A model generated the notes under the pieces. It ran no database searches and had not been told where the DNA came from. It worked only from the letters and a program-made list of their open reading frames with translations. From the NCBI GenBank assembly GCA_008508345.1, contig QNGE01001303.1:1-64000 (forward strand): DNA of 64,000 bases, in the 5' to 3' direction. Below are positions 48,190-60,720 of the stretch, piece after piece. The first letter of the stretch is position 1. Every line of letters starts with the position of its first letter. Source of the stretch: Paragonimus westermani (Eukaryota > Platyhelminthes > Trematoda > Plagiorchiida > Troglotrematidae). Position numbers and translations under genes: made by a program.

Positions 48190-48365
48190 GATAAGCTCTC
48201 CTGGTATCTCGCTTCGAAAAAATCGCCAAACTGGTGTTTGGTTTCTAATAAAGCTCGTCAGTAGTGCATATCCTATTTTGAACAGAAATTTACACTTCGG
48301 CGGTCGTTACTGTAAGACAAGCGTGTTAACCACAACGCCAATGAGCTCTTAGCGGACATGATTTA
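48190..48365 (-). repeat. tRNA-derived SINE-like sequence
   Basis: On the minus strand TGGCGTTGTGGT (A-box like, 48329-48340) and GTTCAAAAT (B-box like, 48275-48283) stand 45 bp apart in a tRNA-like context (GAGCTCATTGGCGTTGTGG, ACACGCTTGTCTTAC). AGGATATGCACTACTGA downstream is shared with the SINE-like insertion at 59.2-59.5 kb. Pol III transcription would be expected of an intact copy; this one is decayed. Confidence 0.55.
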
Positions 48366-50157
48366 ATAATTTCGTTCGAAATCTCACTCCTGACCTCTCG
48401 TGAATAGCGTTGAGTTTTCCCGATCTTTATGAAAGGAAAGTAGACGTAATGGTCCAGTTCGTTCTAGTCAGTGTAATCCCATGACCATGATTTCTGACTT
48501 AGGTTGGAACAACTAACATAGTTTAAACACCTGAGTAATGTTTAAATCATTGTTTGGAGTTTGGGGAATTGTGTTGTCACAAAGTGAACACCACAGCTAA
48601 TGGTAACCTTGACGTTCAGATTAATCTTTAGGTTTTCTGTTCAGTCACCGAACAATAAATGTGTGCATTTCAAGGTGCCATCAACATGAACAAAGTGTGA
48701 ATAGGACAATCGATGCAACAATCCTTATCTAGGGTGAATCGCTTCGTTACTGCTGTGTTCATGAAAGGAACCCTTAAACGTTGCAGATTGAATACTTGCA
48801 GAGAGCGTTATTATTTTCAATAGCTGTGTACGGTATTCAAAGTATGGTAAGTGGCCAGTCACATCGTTAAAGTATGTGCAAGTTTTAGTGAACACCACCG
48901 GTATTCAGGACAGGTTACCTAGGCAGTCGATAGTTAGAAACATAGTCATAAGCAGAAGTACGGGTACTCAAGAACCATGCATTTTTCGTGTCTGGTTTGT
49001 CCTGATTAAAGGATGTTGATTAGCCCTGTCTGTTTTTTCTTCCGAGAATATTTGTAGCAAAGATTCCGTCAACTGTTAATTAACGTTGTGTTAGTTGTCT
49101 GTAATGTCATTCAGCCCCCTAAATTGGTCTTTATAAAGTTATTGGTTTATGACGTGTGGTTGTCATTTCGAAAGCCGCTCACTAATGGGTAAATTAGTCG
49201 AAGTTCGGATGGAATGGTATACGAAAATAAACCATTAGGATCTGCTCGAAATCCAGGTGGTTGTGTGACATTAAGGATGTGTACATTAAGGATGGGACGG
49301 AGTGCGAAGGTGCATTCATATTATTTCTTTGGGTCCTGCTTCGTTCTCAGAAGCGCAAACTAATTTCAAAGCATGGTGCATAAATGTCTATTACGCTCGT
49401 TCAGAACTGTAGTTCTTATACCTACTTTCACAGCGGAATATTCACTCACTTAGGGTGAAGAGAGTTTTTATTAATGTCAGTTGTCATTAGTTACATCGTT
49501 TACATGACGGCTGACAAATAAGGACCATCCAGTCAACCATCATTTACACGACTCAACCCCACACATGACGTTCCCTGGCTCGTCAGACCCAAAGGAATTT
49601 CTTTGCATTTGATACACTGACTAACAGAGAAAAAATATTGGCTTTTGAAGTGTAGTGATTTCACCTTGGGGATTCGAACGAAAACGTGTGCCTCAGAAAT
49701 CCTACGAGCTACATAAACCTTTTACGAGAACAGTTGCTTGCAAAACTGTCCCGCCAAGGTCATTGGACCAGTTGTCGCATTATACCAGTGGCTTGCTCGC
49801 TTACTTGACCTCTCTTCCACAGAATACTGTTGAGATCGCACTGACTGAGTGCAGTTTACGACCAAGAATCTATAGACACTGCTGTATTTGCGATTACTCC
49901 TCTGGAGCGCTTGGTGGCACAAAAGACAAGAATGAGGCAACACATAACGAAAAGTCAGCGCATTACCCTTCAACCAACGTACATTACCGTTGCTGGAAGC
50001 ATAGACGGCGATCCATTTAGAGGAAATTTGATTTGGATGTGTTTTCACGTTTGTTGTCCAGTTGTGAACAGCGCTCGGTACCAGGTGTTCAATCAGGCGA
50101 TATCGTGAGGGTGCACGAAAGCTAACGTGACAGTCAATTGGCGGGAATAATCAATAT

Positions 50158-50520
50158 TCAGTAGGGGAAACTAAGACGAATTGACTGTGAGGACCACGTA
50201 CTCTCATTGTATGTTGCTAGCCGGGAGTAGACTTCTTCCGGCAAGTGGCGGAGTTTGAGCTCAAAAGTCTTCTGACAAAAAATATTCGAAATTATCCTTA
50301 TGAACTTCAGTATCCTAACCACACCTTGCACATTGGCTGCGGTTGCCAAATTTTTGGTTCCCTGAGCCTCATTTTTGAAAGAATAGTGGAGTAGAACAGT
50401 CAATATTTTGATAATTAGCCGATTCCTTGAATAAAAGTAAGTGGGATCTAGGCCTTCATTTACTAAAAGAACAAGACTCTGGAGTGGATACGGTATTGTC
50501 TCACAATGGTGTTTATTCAC
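50158..50520 (-). CDS. Unassigned 120-codon open frame
   Basis: The predicted peptide (FKNEAQGTKNLATAANVQGV, LKFIRIISNIF) matches no family I know. There is no supporting neighbour, start context or splice pattern I can defend. It may be an exon or chance; listed because it is the longest clean frame in this otherwise empty stretch. Confidence 0.12.
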   Translation of the reverse strand: MNKHHCETIPYPLQSLVLLVNEGLDPTYFYSRNRLIIKILTVLLHYSFKNEAQGTKNLATAANVQGVVRILKFIRIISNIFCQKTFELKLRHLPEEVYSRLATYNESTWSSQSIRLSFPY

Positions 50521-51904
50521 TGCTGACTTGTCGGTTCTGGCAAGTATTGGATGATAACACGCATATCAATCAGTTGGATAAGATCATGAGAAGACACTAC
50601 GAAACAGTAAACCTGATTTCATTCATTTCAATAAATTTGCATATGACCGCCGATTCGCAGTGTGAATGTTGGTGCAAGGAATATTCATGTGTTTGTATCG
50701 ATTAACACACACGTGCAATAGTGCGTTTTTTGACTGCCGCGAGTCATCTGTATGAACAAGTAAACAATGTTCAGAGAAAAAATCATAGTAGGTTTATTGA
50801 ACATGAATCTTAGAACAACATAGTTGTTCCTGTTCTTCCTGAAGCAAAAAATATATTGCATCAGAATCAACCAATTGACTTTATTTGTAAATGATCAGCT
50901 TAATGTTAGTGCTTTATTGCACTGCGTTTGAAGGCTGAATTTCAAGGATGCATTTTTCTAGGGGAGTAGTTTCCCGTTTCATTTTTTTTAATCGAATTTA
51001 CAAAAAACAGCTAGGGAATGGGCTAGGTTTCACAGCTTAAACTAAACTGACTTCCTTCAAATGCTATTACAATGCAAGCGTAGTAGTTGGTAAACCCGCT
51101 ACTGTAAATGGTATCAGAAAGCGTTTGAACTGAAGATCGCTCGCTGGATAGAGCTAGTTAGTTCTGTCAACTATCAAGTATCAATCAAACTATGCGTTAC
51201 TGAATTTCGATGTCAGCTTTGTGATAAACACGATTTTTGCAGAAACGTCCCAACCAGTCTTCTAGGTTGCGCTATTCTAACTGTGATGGTTTGGCAAAAT
51301 GGCATACAAAGGAGCATGAATGAGGCGCATGCTGGTAAGAACGTTACCTGGAGTGTGATTGCACCCCAAGGTGACCTATTTCTTGTTTACCTGGGTTAAC
51401 CGCATTTCTGTTTCTAATGTTCGATGTCTGTAGGTGACTTGAGCCTCATTGCCACGCATTAAGATTCACGCATAATCGTTCACGTAATGGAGAAGAGCTG
51501 TCAAGCGGTTACGGTAGACACATCGGTTTAAATAACCCCGCTTGCTTGTCCGATACTGACTCGCATTATATGGTTATTTTTGTCCTTGTGAGGTAGGCTT
51601 TGTAAATTTATTTGACATTTCAAGGTGAAGTAGAAGTGCTGCTTTGATTAAATTGCAACTTGTTGTTGTAAGTGGAAACAGTCTTCTTCGGATTGACAGT
51701 TTGCACTGGCTACTTGTTGGCCTTTGTGGTGTAGCCTGCGTAAACTAGAAAGGTTAGGAGGGCATCGTCTGTCTGTACCAACTGGGTATATAGTTAGCTA
51801 CATTTCAAGTACGTAATAATTTCCCGGTCGAAAGTGACAAGCACAGGGCTAGTAATTAAGGGGAGAAGGGCTTCGGTTGATAATTCGAAGGGTTGGTTCA
51901 ATTT

Positions 51905-51960
51905 CCCACTCGGACGACGCTTGTCTGAAGATTCCTGACGCGGACGAAACCGGTTGTGGG
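51905..51960 (+). other. Second hammerhead-like core
   Basis: CTGAAGA at 51925-51931, a short TCC...GGA stem, and GAAA at 51946-51949 form the conserved order. CCCAC upstream pairs with GTGGG downstream. The base expected to be U at the cleavage triplet is not obvious, so activity is doubtful. Confidence 0.3.
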
Positions 51961-54900
51961 ATGTTGATTTGAGGGCGCGCTTCGTAAACGTTGGGAAATT
52001 CTGTTGGTTGCAGGATCTTTAAAAAAAGTGAAGGTGATGTCTGTTTTATGTTTGAAAAACCTCTCGACACCATGCCCCTCTTTAAACCGTGTTGAAATTT
52101 TATTTTAATATTTCTACCGGCACTATTTTTTAGTGAACATTATTGTGATGTATGAATTCGGGTAGCAAACACATACGGTAGCAAGTGGCCACATTACACA
52201 CACACTTTTAGAAAATCTCTGGGCAAACACCAGTAAAATTTTAGTAGCGAATTCTATTGTGATCACTTGCTGGCACTTCCTTCAGTACCTTTGACCTTGG
52301 GGGCCGTTTACTTTTGCAAACGCGTACAGTTCTTCTATACCTCCAGAATGTATATGATAGGTAATCTGTTCTTCAAGACCGAAATTCGCAAAGCAGTACA
52401 AGAGGGAGTACAACTAAACCGTGAGACACGATCCTCACGATTGTTTTCATTTGCTACTTAGGTCACGTGTCACTCCAGATGATTGGCTGCCTAGCTCTCC
52501 GCAAAAACGTACACTAAAACCGCTGAGCATTAACTCCTTCCGGCCTGTTGCTGCATGCCACTGGCAAGTCTGTCGTGCACAACAATAACCCTGAATGATT
52601 CAGGAAATTTATGTTTGCATTTGTGAAGTCTTATTTTTCTTTCTCCCTACCTTTTTGCCTTAAGGTTGGACATAAATAAGAGTACAAGCAAAATCTGACG
52701 AAACAAACTCAAACTTGTGGATGAGAAGCCGCCAAATGGTGTTTTGCTCATTGTTATTCCTCTTGCAATCTCTTATTCACAGTTTAAGTCACTATTGGTC
52801 CAGCAGCTACTTTGTCCCGAAGAACTCACTCTTCCCAAAGCACTCGACTCCCCATCCTACTTCCTAGTAAACTCATTTTTTCCAGTCATTTCTTTGATTT
52901 TTCATTTAGATGTTACCGATGTCTGCTAGCTAGCCTATCCGACTTGAGGAAATTGGAAAATGGTGGTCACAGCACTGATCGATAATCATTGAAGGTCAAG
53001 TAACCAATGCTTATTGAAACGCCACCAGTATCTGCAGACTGCTCTGTTTGCCTAAATTCATAGAACGTCTGGACTAGTGCAACTTATCTCATTGCAGGTC
53101 TTTACCAGTTAATTTGAGTCCCTATCTGAAGCGCACATCACCGTCCAGACCGTAATCTAAGTTTGGTCCTCACGCGGTTAACAGGCTTGACTCAGAAGCA
53201 TCATGGTCGTGAACCAACACCATTCTTGAAAAGGACACACTTTATTGATTATCACTAACAAGACCTGAGGCTGCACTATTTTCATTTTAAGATTTTCGGA
53301 TAATACTCAAGTGTATACTTAAGGCAGTTACTCGTGAATCGATGCCGGCTTCAGGTGTCACAAAGGGTTTTGAAGTATTACTTTAGATTCACACGGCGGC
53401 TAAAACGGAGCGCATCAAGATAAGACAGGGAGTGGATAAAGAACCATCGAGATGAAGACCTACTTCTGTGCTTAGGCTCAAAATGACGGGTTTCCAAAGT
53501 AAGTCTGGTCAGCAAACACGTAATAAGCACCATAAAGACAGCCGTGCTGGCCAAAATGTCGGATTACGCTCTGTCTAGATTGCATCTCTTCTATACGTTC
53601 TTCAGTAGTTGTGTTACGCCGAACCTGGTCAGCTACCATTTGCTCTGTCAATTCGGCCATAAATCATGCTAATTTACTCGCATATGCCTCGCTGTCTTCA
53701 ATGCGGTGTTTCGGTTTGTACTGTCTGCTCCACTATCGTCAGCTTAGTTTGAGTTAGTCCATTGCTATAGAGCGATACCACAGTACCCCGGAACTACTTT
53801 AAACTGGCATTGAGTAAGAGAACAGTTATATCGGTAGATGCAAAAATGGTATCCAAACCTCCCAAGGTAAAAATCCCATAGTGATTCTATAAAAATGTGC
53901 TCCAGAAGGTACCGTTGAAATGCGAACATTTTGAACAAATGCGACTGGAGTCCACCTCAAGATGGTTTATTGCGTTCTTCCAAAAGTCGACGGACGAACT
54001 GCAAGGATCTCAATGTTCAAATTATGTTGAACATTCACTATTTCGTTTTTATCTTGGTATGTAGGTTTTAGCAGACATGCTCCGTAGACCGATTACTTGA
54101 TAGTTCTACGATTCACGCCCGGGTGAGGTTGTGTACTCAGAAATTCTACTTTGGGGATAGGGACTCTGGTAGGGTTCTAATGAAAAACGTAAACGAACAT
54201 GGTGCACGATAAAAGTCCTCATAATCCACTTCAAAGCCAAACACACCCTGGCTTTAACATGTCCAGTTCAAGGCCAGTTAGTAGATTCTAAATCGATTTT
54301 CCTCATGAACACTTAATCAGCCGTCTTGATTGTTGCCTTCCTCGTTGAGTACTGTGAGAGAATGTTGGTCATGTTAGACTATTCCTGTTCGATCGCACTG
54401 CGCAATGGTGTGCGTTTTTTAGAACAGCCAACCACTGAGAGTGTTAAGCAATGACTCCTGTCCAATAAATGTAAAGATTATTCGAGATTATAAACAAAAC
54501 TACTTCGAACCAGTGCCATCTACTAGATTTTATGTTCAGTAGGCGTAAGTGGGATATGTGAGAGTTACATCTTACCTGGAATTATTCAGATGGGTGCCAG
54601 TGATTGTTCTAGAACTGCAAGAAGAATATCTTCCCTCAGATACTGGAATACTCGGAGCAATCATGGTGGTATGTTCAGTGTGCATGTACATATGGTTTTT
54701 GAGGCATATCAGCTTAAGTTGAATAGATTTTTCTTGCTTATACGGACACGATTTATTCACACCCCGATTATTTATTCGTACATTATAAACCCATTTGTGT
54801 ACTTCCGTATGATGAAAAAGTTCCTGCAGTTGAAAGCATTGGTTATGTTTTGACGGCTGTAAAGATTGAAATCGGTGTCCCAAATCAAGACTCCTCTATT

Positions 54901-57716
54901 CCATGCCTATACGGACGCAATCCATAATGGATCAGCGCCATAAGGTGTGGTGTGTAGGTGTCTGATTAACTAGGTAATAGTCAACCAAGGACAACGTTTA
55001 AAAACTGTAACGACAACAAGTACAGATTTAACTACGGACTCAGGAATGTATGTACAGATAGAATAAAATGTGTATGGTTCAAGTGGGATAGTTTGCGCAA
55101 TACATAAGGAACGTCCGGTTTGGCGAAATCACCATATGCAAAAAAGAAAACAGCTTCAGAAAGTAGATTCGAGTGACGTTAGAGAAATACTAACCACACA
55201 CACAATGTAGTAGGCAAAAATGAGCGTTAGAAGGTCGACGAAAACACGGATCCACAATATTTCATCATGCAACTAATTTATCAGGCGACAATTTGACAGA
55301 GAATGTAAAGCTGGAGGTGGTTAGCGAAAATTCCTGTTTGTTATCGCGATAATCAATGAAGTTTAAAATGATGTGTATGATTTTAAACATACAGATGATG
55401 TTAGCAAAAGGGCGCATACAGACACGTATAAAATTATGCTATAAAAGACAGCGATTAACTACAACCACCATAACTGACTCCCATTTTGGCCTGAAATACA
55501 TCCGTTGTGAACGTTATGGCTGGTGCTGGTGCCATAGTGAAATACTAGCCCGACTTTCTTGTTTAGTGTCCACTAATTCTGCCGTTCAGCTGTCCACCAG
55601 GCCCGTCAAAAATTAACTTATCATCGCTGGAAATAAGATCTTACATTCGTCTAACCGTCGTTTGGCTTTGTGATAAACAATGAACGGTGAAACTCCTTCG
55701 AGGTTTCGATCGATGAAATCCGGTGTTTTTCCTTCATGATTCTTTAAGTTTTTGTTCGCGAACAACTGATGTTTGACCATATCCTGGTATTGTTCAGTCT
55801 CAGTGCATCATTCAAAGTCCATCATATGATTCTTGAGTTTATGGTTCCGTTTCAAGTCTTACCTACATAAGAAGCTATGAAACCCTAATGCACCTCACCG
55901 TAAGACCATATTACTCGTTTCGCGATATCCCGATAGCTGGGCTGCATCCGAGTGAATTCCAAACCATTGTCTTCCCAAACTGTGCATTACGTGTCTTTCT
56001 GCATGTGTGTCAGTATGCCCGTAAGTAAAAACAACGTACGACCGACAAGCGACTAGTGTTCAGACGATACTTGATTTGCGGTTGGATTTCTGTGCCCGTG
56101 AGCAGAGTAGATAAGATTAAGCAGTGGTCATCACAGATGCCCCATGAAAATGTTGTTGTAGTTCGTCTCCGGTCCAGGGCAAGCATATGCACTGCTGACC
56201 ACCTCTAAAAACAACAGAACTGAGTGTAAATAGGTGGTCAGAAAGTCTATGTGAAAGCTTCTATCAGTTATGATTGGTGTCCAATTTGTGTGAACCAACG
56301 ACAGTACGAATTTTCATAAAAATGGCTCCACCTTCCATAATCCCCCTTGGATTAAGGCGTCCGTATTGTCACCGGAGATTGATCACACCTACCTGATTGT
56401 TTATCAACTGTTAAAAATTGACCTGTTTTCCAGACTGCATATTACGAGTGGGAAACGAAATAATCTTGGGTAATTATGAAAACAGTGTGGCAAACGAACT
56501 TATTTTCACTGATACATTATCCGGTTAGCTGAACCTCATCCACATCGCTGCTTCACAAGACAATCACTAGCGGCATAAACAGGAAGTCGTGTATGTTGAG
56601 GTCACACAAGTCGGTGCCCAGTAACAATCGATAAGTCACTCGAACAAGGGGTTTCAACACGTGTACCAAGTCAAACCTGATTATGATGTTAAACAATGTT
56701 GTGTTATTACTGATCACGCGTGGGACATCAGAAGTCCAGTACATGAACTGCGTTTTTCAGAAGAGTATCTCGGCTGCTCACGTTGTGGTTTCATTAGTAA
56801 ACTGACCGTAAACAGTGGCTTCATAGGAATTCCACTGTACACTATATTTCAGTTGATAAATCTCCAGCTCGACTTCAATTGATGTGAGCGCTCAGTCAAA
56901 CAAACCGTTTGTGTTTAATCAATTGTGCCTGATTATCTGCGTCACAGCTGACCACATCATAACAAATATCGATTCTCTGTTAGGCCCCCGACTTAGTTTT
57001 TCTCGCAAAAAACACTTGTCTCTTGATCTTCACACAAAGATGAACGAGGTGGATAAAAGGTGATCTGCTTTTTGTAGGACTTTCGTATCTGAATACCACC
57101 TCCGCGAACTTTGCCGAATCATTTTTAGGTTATGTGATCAATTAAAGATTAATCGTTAGGTCGATAATGGTTGTGCATCTGGTCTATTCATTATGATGCT
57201 ACATCAGTTTGCGTGAAACAGAACAATACACTAGTTTATACGTCGCTTGAGGTCATTATGATACGGGCAATCGTTGGCAGTTTGGGTGTAGTGTTTGTTT
57301 TGTGAATAGATAAATACAAACCACCACTCGAAGAAAGCAAGAGTATTTCTTTAGTGGAAGTATTTCATCTTTGGATAAGAACAGTTTGATAAACCAGGGG
57401 CCCAGATAACTTGATTGTGTTACCATGAGAATGCTTTGCTTCACAAAACTAGTCGAAATGCTCAAGAGAGGTCATTCCCCCAGATATTTTCGTTCAGACC
57501 AGTGAACGCCTACGCATTACCGTCCCAAGCATTCATATTTTCGAATAGTGTATTCGGTCAAAAGTTTACTGCAATCGGTTTAATCACCCGCATATCCAAA
57601 TTAACGGCGACAAAATTCAGGTGACATCCTAACACCCCTTACAGGTCTATGGCCACCACAACACCTGTGCTTTTCGTTAGAGGTACATCTTCTGTCAACA
57701 GAGATGTCATACATTG
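51961..57716. other. No recognisable gene
   Basis: AT-rich. Short frames on both strands lack motifs. Confidence 0.4.
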
Positions 57717-58980
57717 CGAGATGAAAGCACTTCGTTTATTCCCACCAGTCGATTACATAAACCATTAGGTTACGTAGGCTTAGAGCATGGCGAGAAAAGA
57801 ATGAAATGAATGAACGTCACATGGATGCTACCGGGATTAGACAAACGGTTTCAATGTCACGGTAACGAAGTTGATTGCGTCGGCACCTTATACCAATAGA
57901 GGGCCGGTGGGTGGCACTTGATTATGAACGCCTCGGAGAACGCGAACAACTTAGGTTTGTGATTGTGTAATTGAACCGTAAACGAAGTGACGGAATTAGC
58001 TACATGACGTGTTGCGATTAAATGTTATACGATCGAAGACGCCGGATTTCTGTTCGTATACTGACTCGCGTTGAGTTATTGTTCGCACTAGGTACTGTCG
58101 TAAGTTTTGGTCCGTTCTGGCAGTGTGTGAGTTGACGCAACTGCAGGTGAACTGGTAGATGACATATGAGGTAGAGTTTCCGGAGAAAAACAATTGGGGC
58201 AGTAGAGACTCATCTTGAGGATGGAAAGTAGCGAACGCAATTCTGCTACAGGATAAGTGCAATCAGTGTCAGATTTCTACTTTCGATTTACATCGGTCAT
58301 ATTGTAATCTCCTCTGTTAGGAGGGTTGACGAAAGCCCACTTCTTCAGCGCTGACTGTGGTTGGAAGCTAGCCACTCGTTTCTTGCAATGAATTTCAACA
58401 AATTTGACCGGATACCCATTCAAAAACAGAACACTCCCCATGAACTCTTCTTCAGACTTTAGGCGGTCGAATGTGCACAGTTTCCTTTCTCGATGAACAA
58501 TCGTTCCCACCAAACTACGTTTGTAGGCCGCTGGCACAAATGAAGAGAATTGTAAGTACTGCCCACTTCATGTGGTTTTCCGATAAACAGACCGGCTAAG
58601 CGTACTGTCTTAGCGCCTAAAATTAGGGACGTCTAAGAATAGCAGTGAGTTATTTAACTATTGTTCATGGGTGACACGGAGATTTCACGGAGTGAAATTA
58701 AAATGATGTAGAAGAGTTATGAAATGATCAAACTAAGTGAATATTAGAATGTCACCGACCTACTGTTTATAAGGCGAAGAACGGTCAATACAATCCGATA
58801 GTCCATATTGGACCACAACAACAATGTTGCACCGAACGAGCTGTCCAGTGCTGTTGCTGTCCGATAGCTGCGCTTATAATCAATAAACGCAGCCATCGAA
58901 CTCAAACGAAATACTTTCCGTACACATAAGACGGCAGTAATGGATGAAGAAATATTATGAACCAAAATAAATCTACACAA
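57717..58980 (-). pseudogene. Penelope-like element: RT palm/thumb and GIY-YIG endonuclease
   Basis: Minus-strand reading from high to low coordinates: CTESISFEFDGCVY, then YKQ-VGDIL near 58748-58774 (decayed YVDD box), SLLFLDV near 58630-58650, SRSVYRKTT-SGQYLQFSSF, VPAAYKRSLVGTIVHRERKLC, FLNGYPVKFVEIHCKK, then in another frame STSYVIYQFTCSCVNS (Cys motif and start of GIY-YIG, with YIG decayed to HTA). The endonuclease end is readable only in shifted frames and matches the inverted copy at 58983-59174. PLEs copy RNA with a telomerase-related RT. This copy is dead: 5'-truncated in the palm, with frameshifts and stops. Confidence 0.78.
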
Positions 58981-58982
58981 AT

Positions 58983-59634
58983 AATCCGGTGTCTTCGATC
59001 GCCAAACACTTACTCGCAACAGGTCATGTAGCTAATTCCGTCACTTCGTTTACGGTTCAATTACACAATCACAAACCTAAGTTGTTCGCGTTCTCCGAGG
59101 CGTTCATAATCAAGTGCCACCCACCGGCCCTCTATTGGTATAAGGTGCCGACGCAATCAACTTCGTTACCGTGACATTGAAACCGTTTGTCTAACCCCGG
59201 TAGCATCCATGTGACGTTCATTCTCAAGTTGACCATCACTCACATTTGCTCGCAGCCTTCGCATTCAGATAGGCTTTCCAGCCAACCTCTTTCGAAAAGA
59301 AGCACTAGACTCGAGTTTAGCTTTCATTAGAGCACATCAGTAGTGCATATCCTTGCCACGGCCGGGATTTGAACTACGGCCATTCCAATCATGAGCTCTA
59401 ATGAGAGCGAAACTCGGGTCTAGTGCTTCTTTTCGAAAGAGGTTGGTTGGAAAGTCTATCTGAATGCGAAGGCTGCGATCAAATGTGAGTGATGGTCAAC
59501 TTGCAAATAAACCAAATCCCCGACTACTCATGACGTTCATTCATTTCACTCTTTTCTCGCCATGCTCTAAACCTACGTAACCGTATGGTTTATGTAATCG
59601 ACTGGTGAGAATAAACGAAGTGTTTGCATCTCAC
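58983..59634 (+). pseudogene. Second PLE fragment, inverted, head-to-head with the first
   Basis: The plus-strand frame at 58989-59174 reads SSIAKHLLATGHVANSVTSF, then KLFAFSEAFIIK and STSLP, the end of a PLE GIY-YIG endonuclease domain. The DNA is the inverted copy of 57717-58049, with some divergence, once the 307 bp insertion at 59224-59530 and one duplicated 12 bp target are set aside. So two PLE copies are joined 5' to 5'. Such partial inverted arrangements are known for Penelope elements. The coding part is short and dead, although this frame is cleaner than the same region of its partner. Confidence 0.75.
59212..59542. mobile_element. SINE-like foldback insertion with 12 bp target duplication
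   Basis: TGACGTTCATTC at 59212-59223 is repeated at 59531-59542, and the partner PLE arm has it once, so the 307 bp between are an insertion. The insert is itself an inverted repeat: AAGTTGACCATCACTCACAT at the left and its complement at the right. Both halves contain CTAGTGCTTCTTTTCGAAAG or its complement. The centre has, on the minus strand, a perfect B-box GTTCAAATC (59366-59374) and GGATATGCACTACTGA shared with 48.2 kb. A tRNA-derived SINE is the best reading; the A box is missing. Confidence 0.75.
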
Positions 59635-60225
59635 AGTGTACTTCCTGCCCTTTCGATGAGCTAGATAAAGGGTATTCAAAATTTCCAAACACAGCGGTTG
59701 CCCGATTATCACTGATCATTAACGTGAACGTTTCGACTAATAAATAATGCTCACGTAATGAGCCGAAAACTATACTTCAATCGTCATGGTTCCAAAAAAC
59801 GTCACAAGGCAATGAAGTAACACAGGTGCCAGTATTAAGATCGGAAAGTGCTGCACATGGATACCACGCAAGTTAACAAGAATGTTCAAGTGCTCTGTCA
59901 TAATATGGTAGGCGACTATTTATTTGGCTCGCGTGTAACTGAATAAGGATTACCGATAAATTGACGTTCGGGATAAAAGTTGTGACGTGAACTCCATAGC
60001 GAAAATTGCAGGATTTCCTTGTTGGTACACAAAAAATGAAGAGTTTTGATCTTATTAAATCGTCACCAAGTCATACTACGCTCTTAGTTGACCAAACGTT
60101 ATTGTGTCGGAATTTATCCGCGGTGCACAATTACACCTGATGATGAAAAACCCCATTTATATGGATTTGCTTTCTGGATGTGTGACTGACATTACTTCTA
60201 ACAAGAAGGATGTTTTTTCGAAAAC

Positions 60226-60720
60226 CATCTCATCATTATCATCATCATCATAGACAGCAATACATCAGTGGTTAACACTAATGCTTAACTGCCACACAAC
60301 CATGAAGAAACAGCAAACCCTATATAGAAAGAGAGAAGGAAAAAGAAGGGGACGGGAAGGCACCTAACTATTGAAAATNACTCTGTGAGTCGCGAGGGCC
60401 CCAGCCCAGGAGACGAACTCGATTTACAGTGGGCAACCCCTTGGTGAACGACTTCATTTCTCTACGCCACGTCATTATCTGTCCACCTCGGACCTTACAC
60501 CAGTCGGTCGCAGTGTCAGCGAACAGTGCTCGGTGTGGAAGACGACTAACTGGCATTCTTAATACATGACCTAACCATCTAAGCCTGTGCAAACGTAGAG
60601 ACTGGAAAAAAGAACTCGTTTGGCAATCACTACCAAACACCCGCTTTCTAACCTCCTCGTTACTTACACGCTGGTGCCACCCGATACGAGCGACTGAAAG
60701 CAGACATATAACGACAGATT
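60226..60720 (-). mobile_element. RTE-type non-LTR retrotransposon, 3' end
   Basis: The minus strand encodes VARIGWHQRVSNEEV, RKRVFGSDCQTS, LRLHRLRWLGHVLRMPVSRL, RGGQIMTWRREMKS and RVRLLGWGPRDSQS, ending in TAG at 60368. LRWLGHVLRM and GWGPRD are hallmarks of the RTE C terminus. A stop upstream limits the readable part to about 115 codons. The 3' UTR is pyrimidine-rich, followed by the CATGGTTGTGTGGCAGTTAA block and an ATGATGATGATAATGATG tail. One base in the coding end is N (60379). The copy is 5'-truncated. Confidence 0.82.

Noticed and set aside
49640..49715. tRNA-like A and B boxes on the minus strand (TAGCTCGTAGG and GTTCGAATC)
   Set aside because: The boxes are only about 21 bp apart and neither the T stem nor the acceptor stem can be formed, so not called as a tRNA or SINE.
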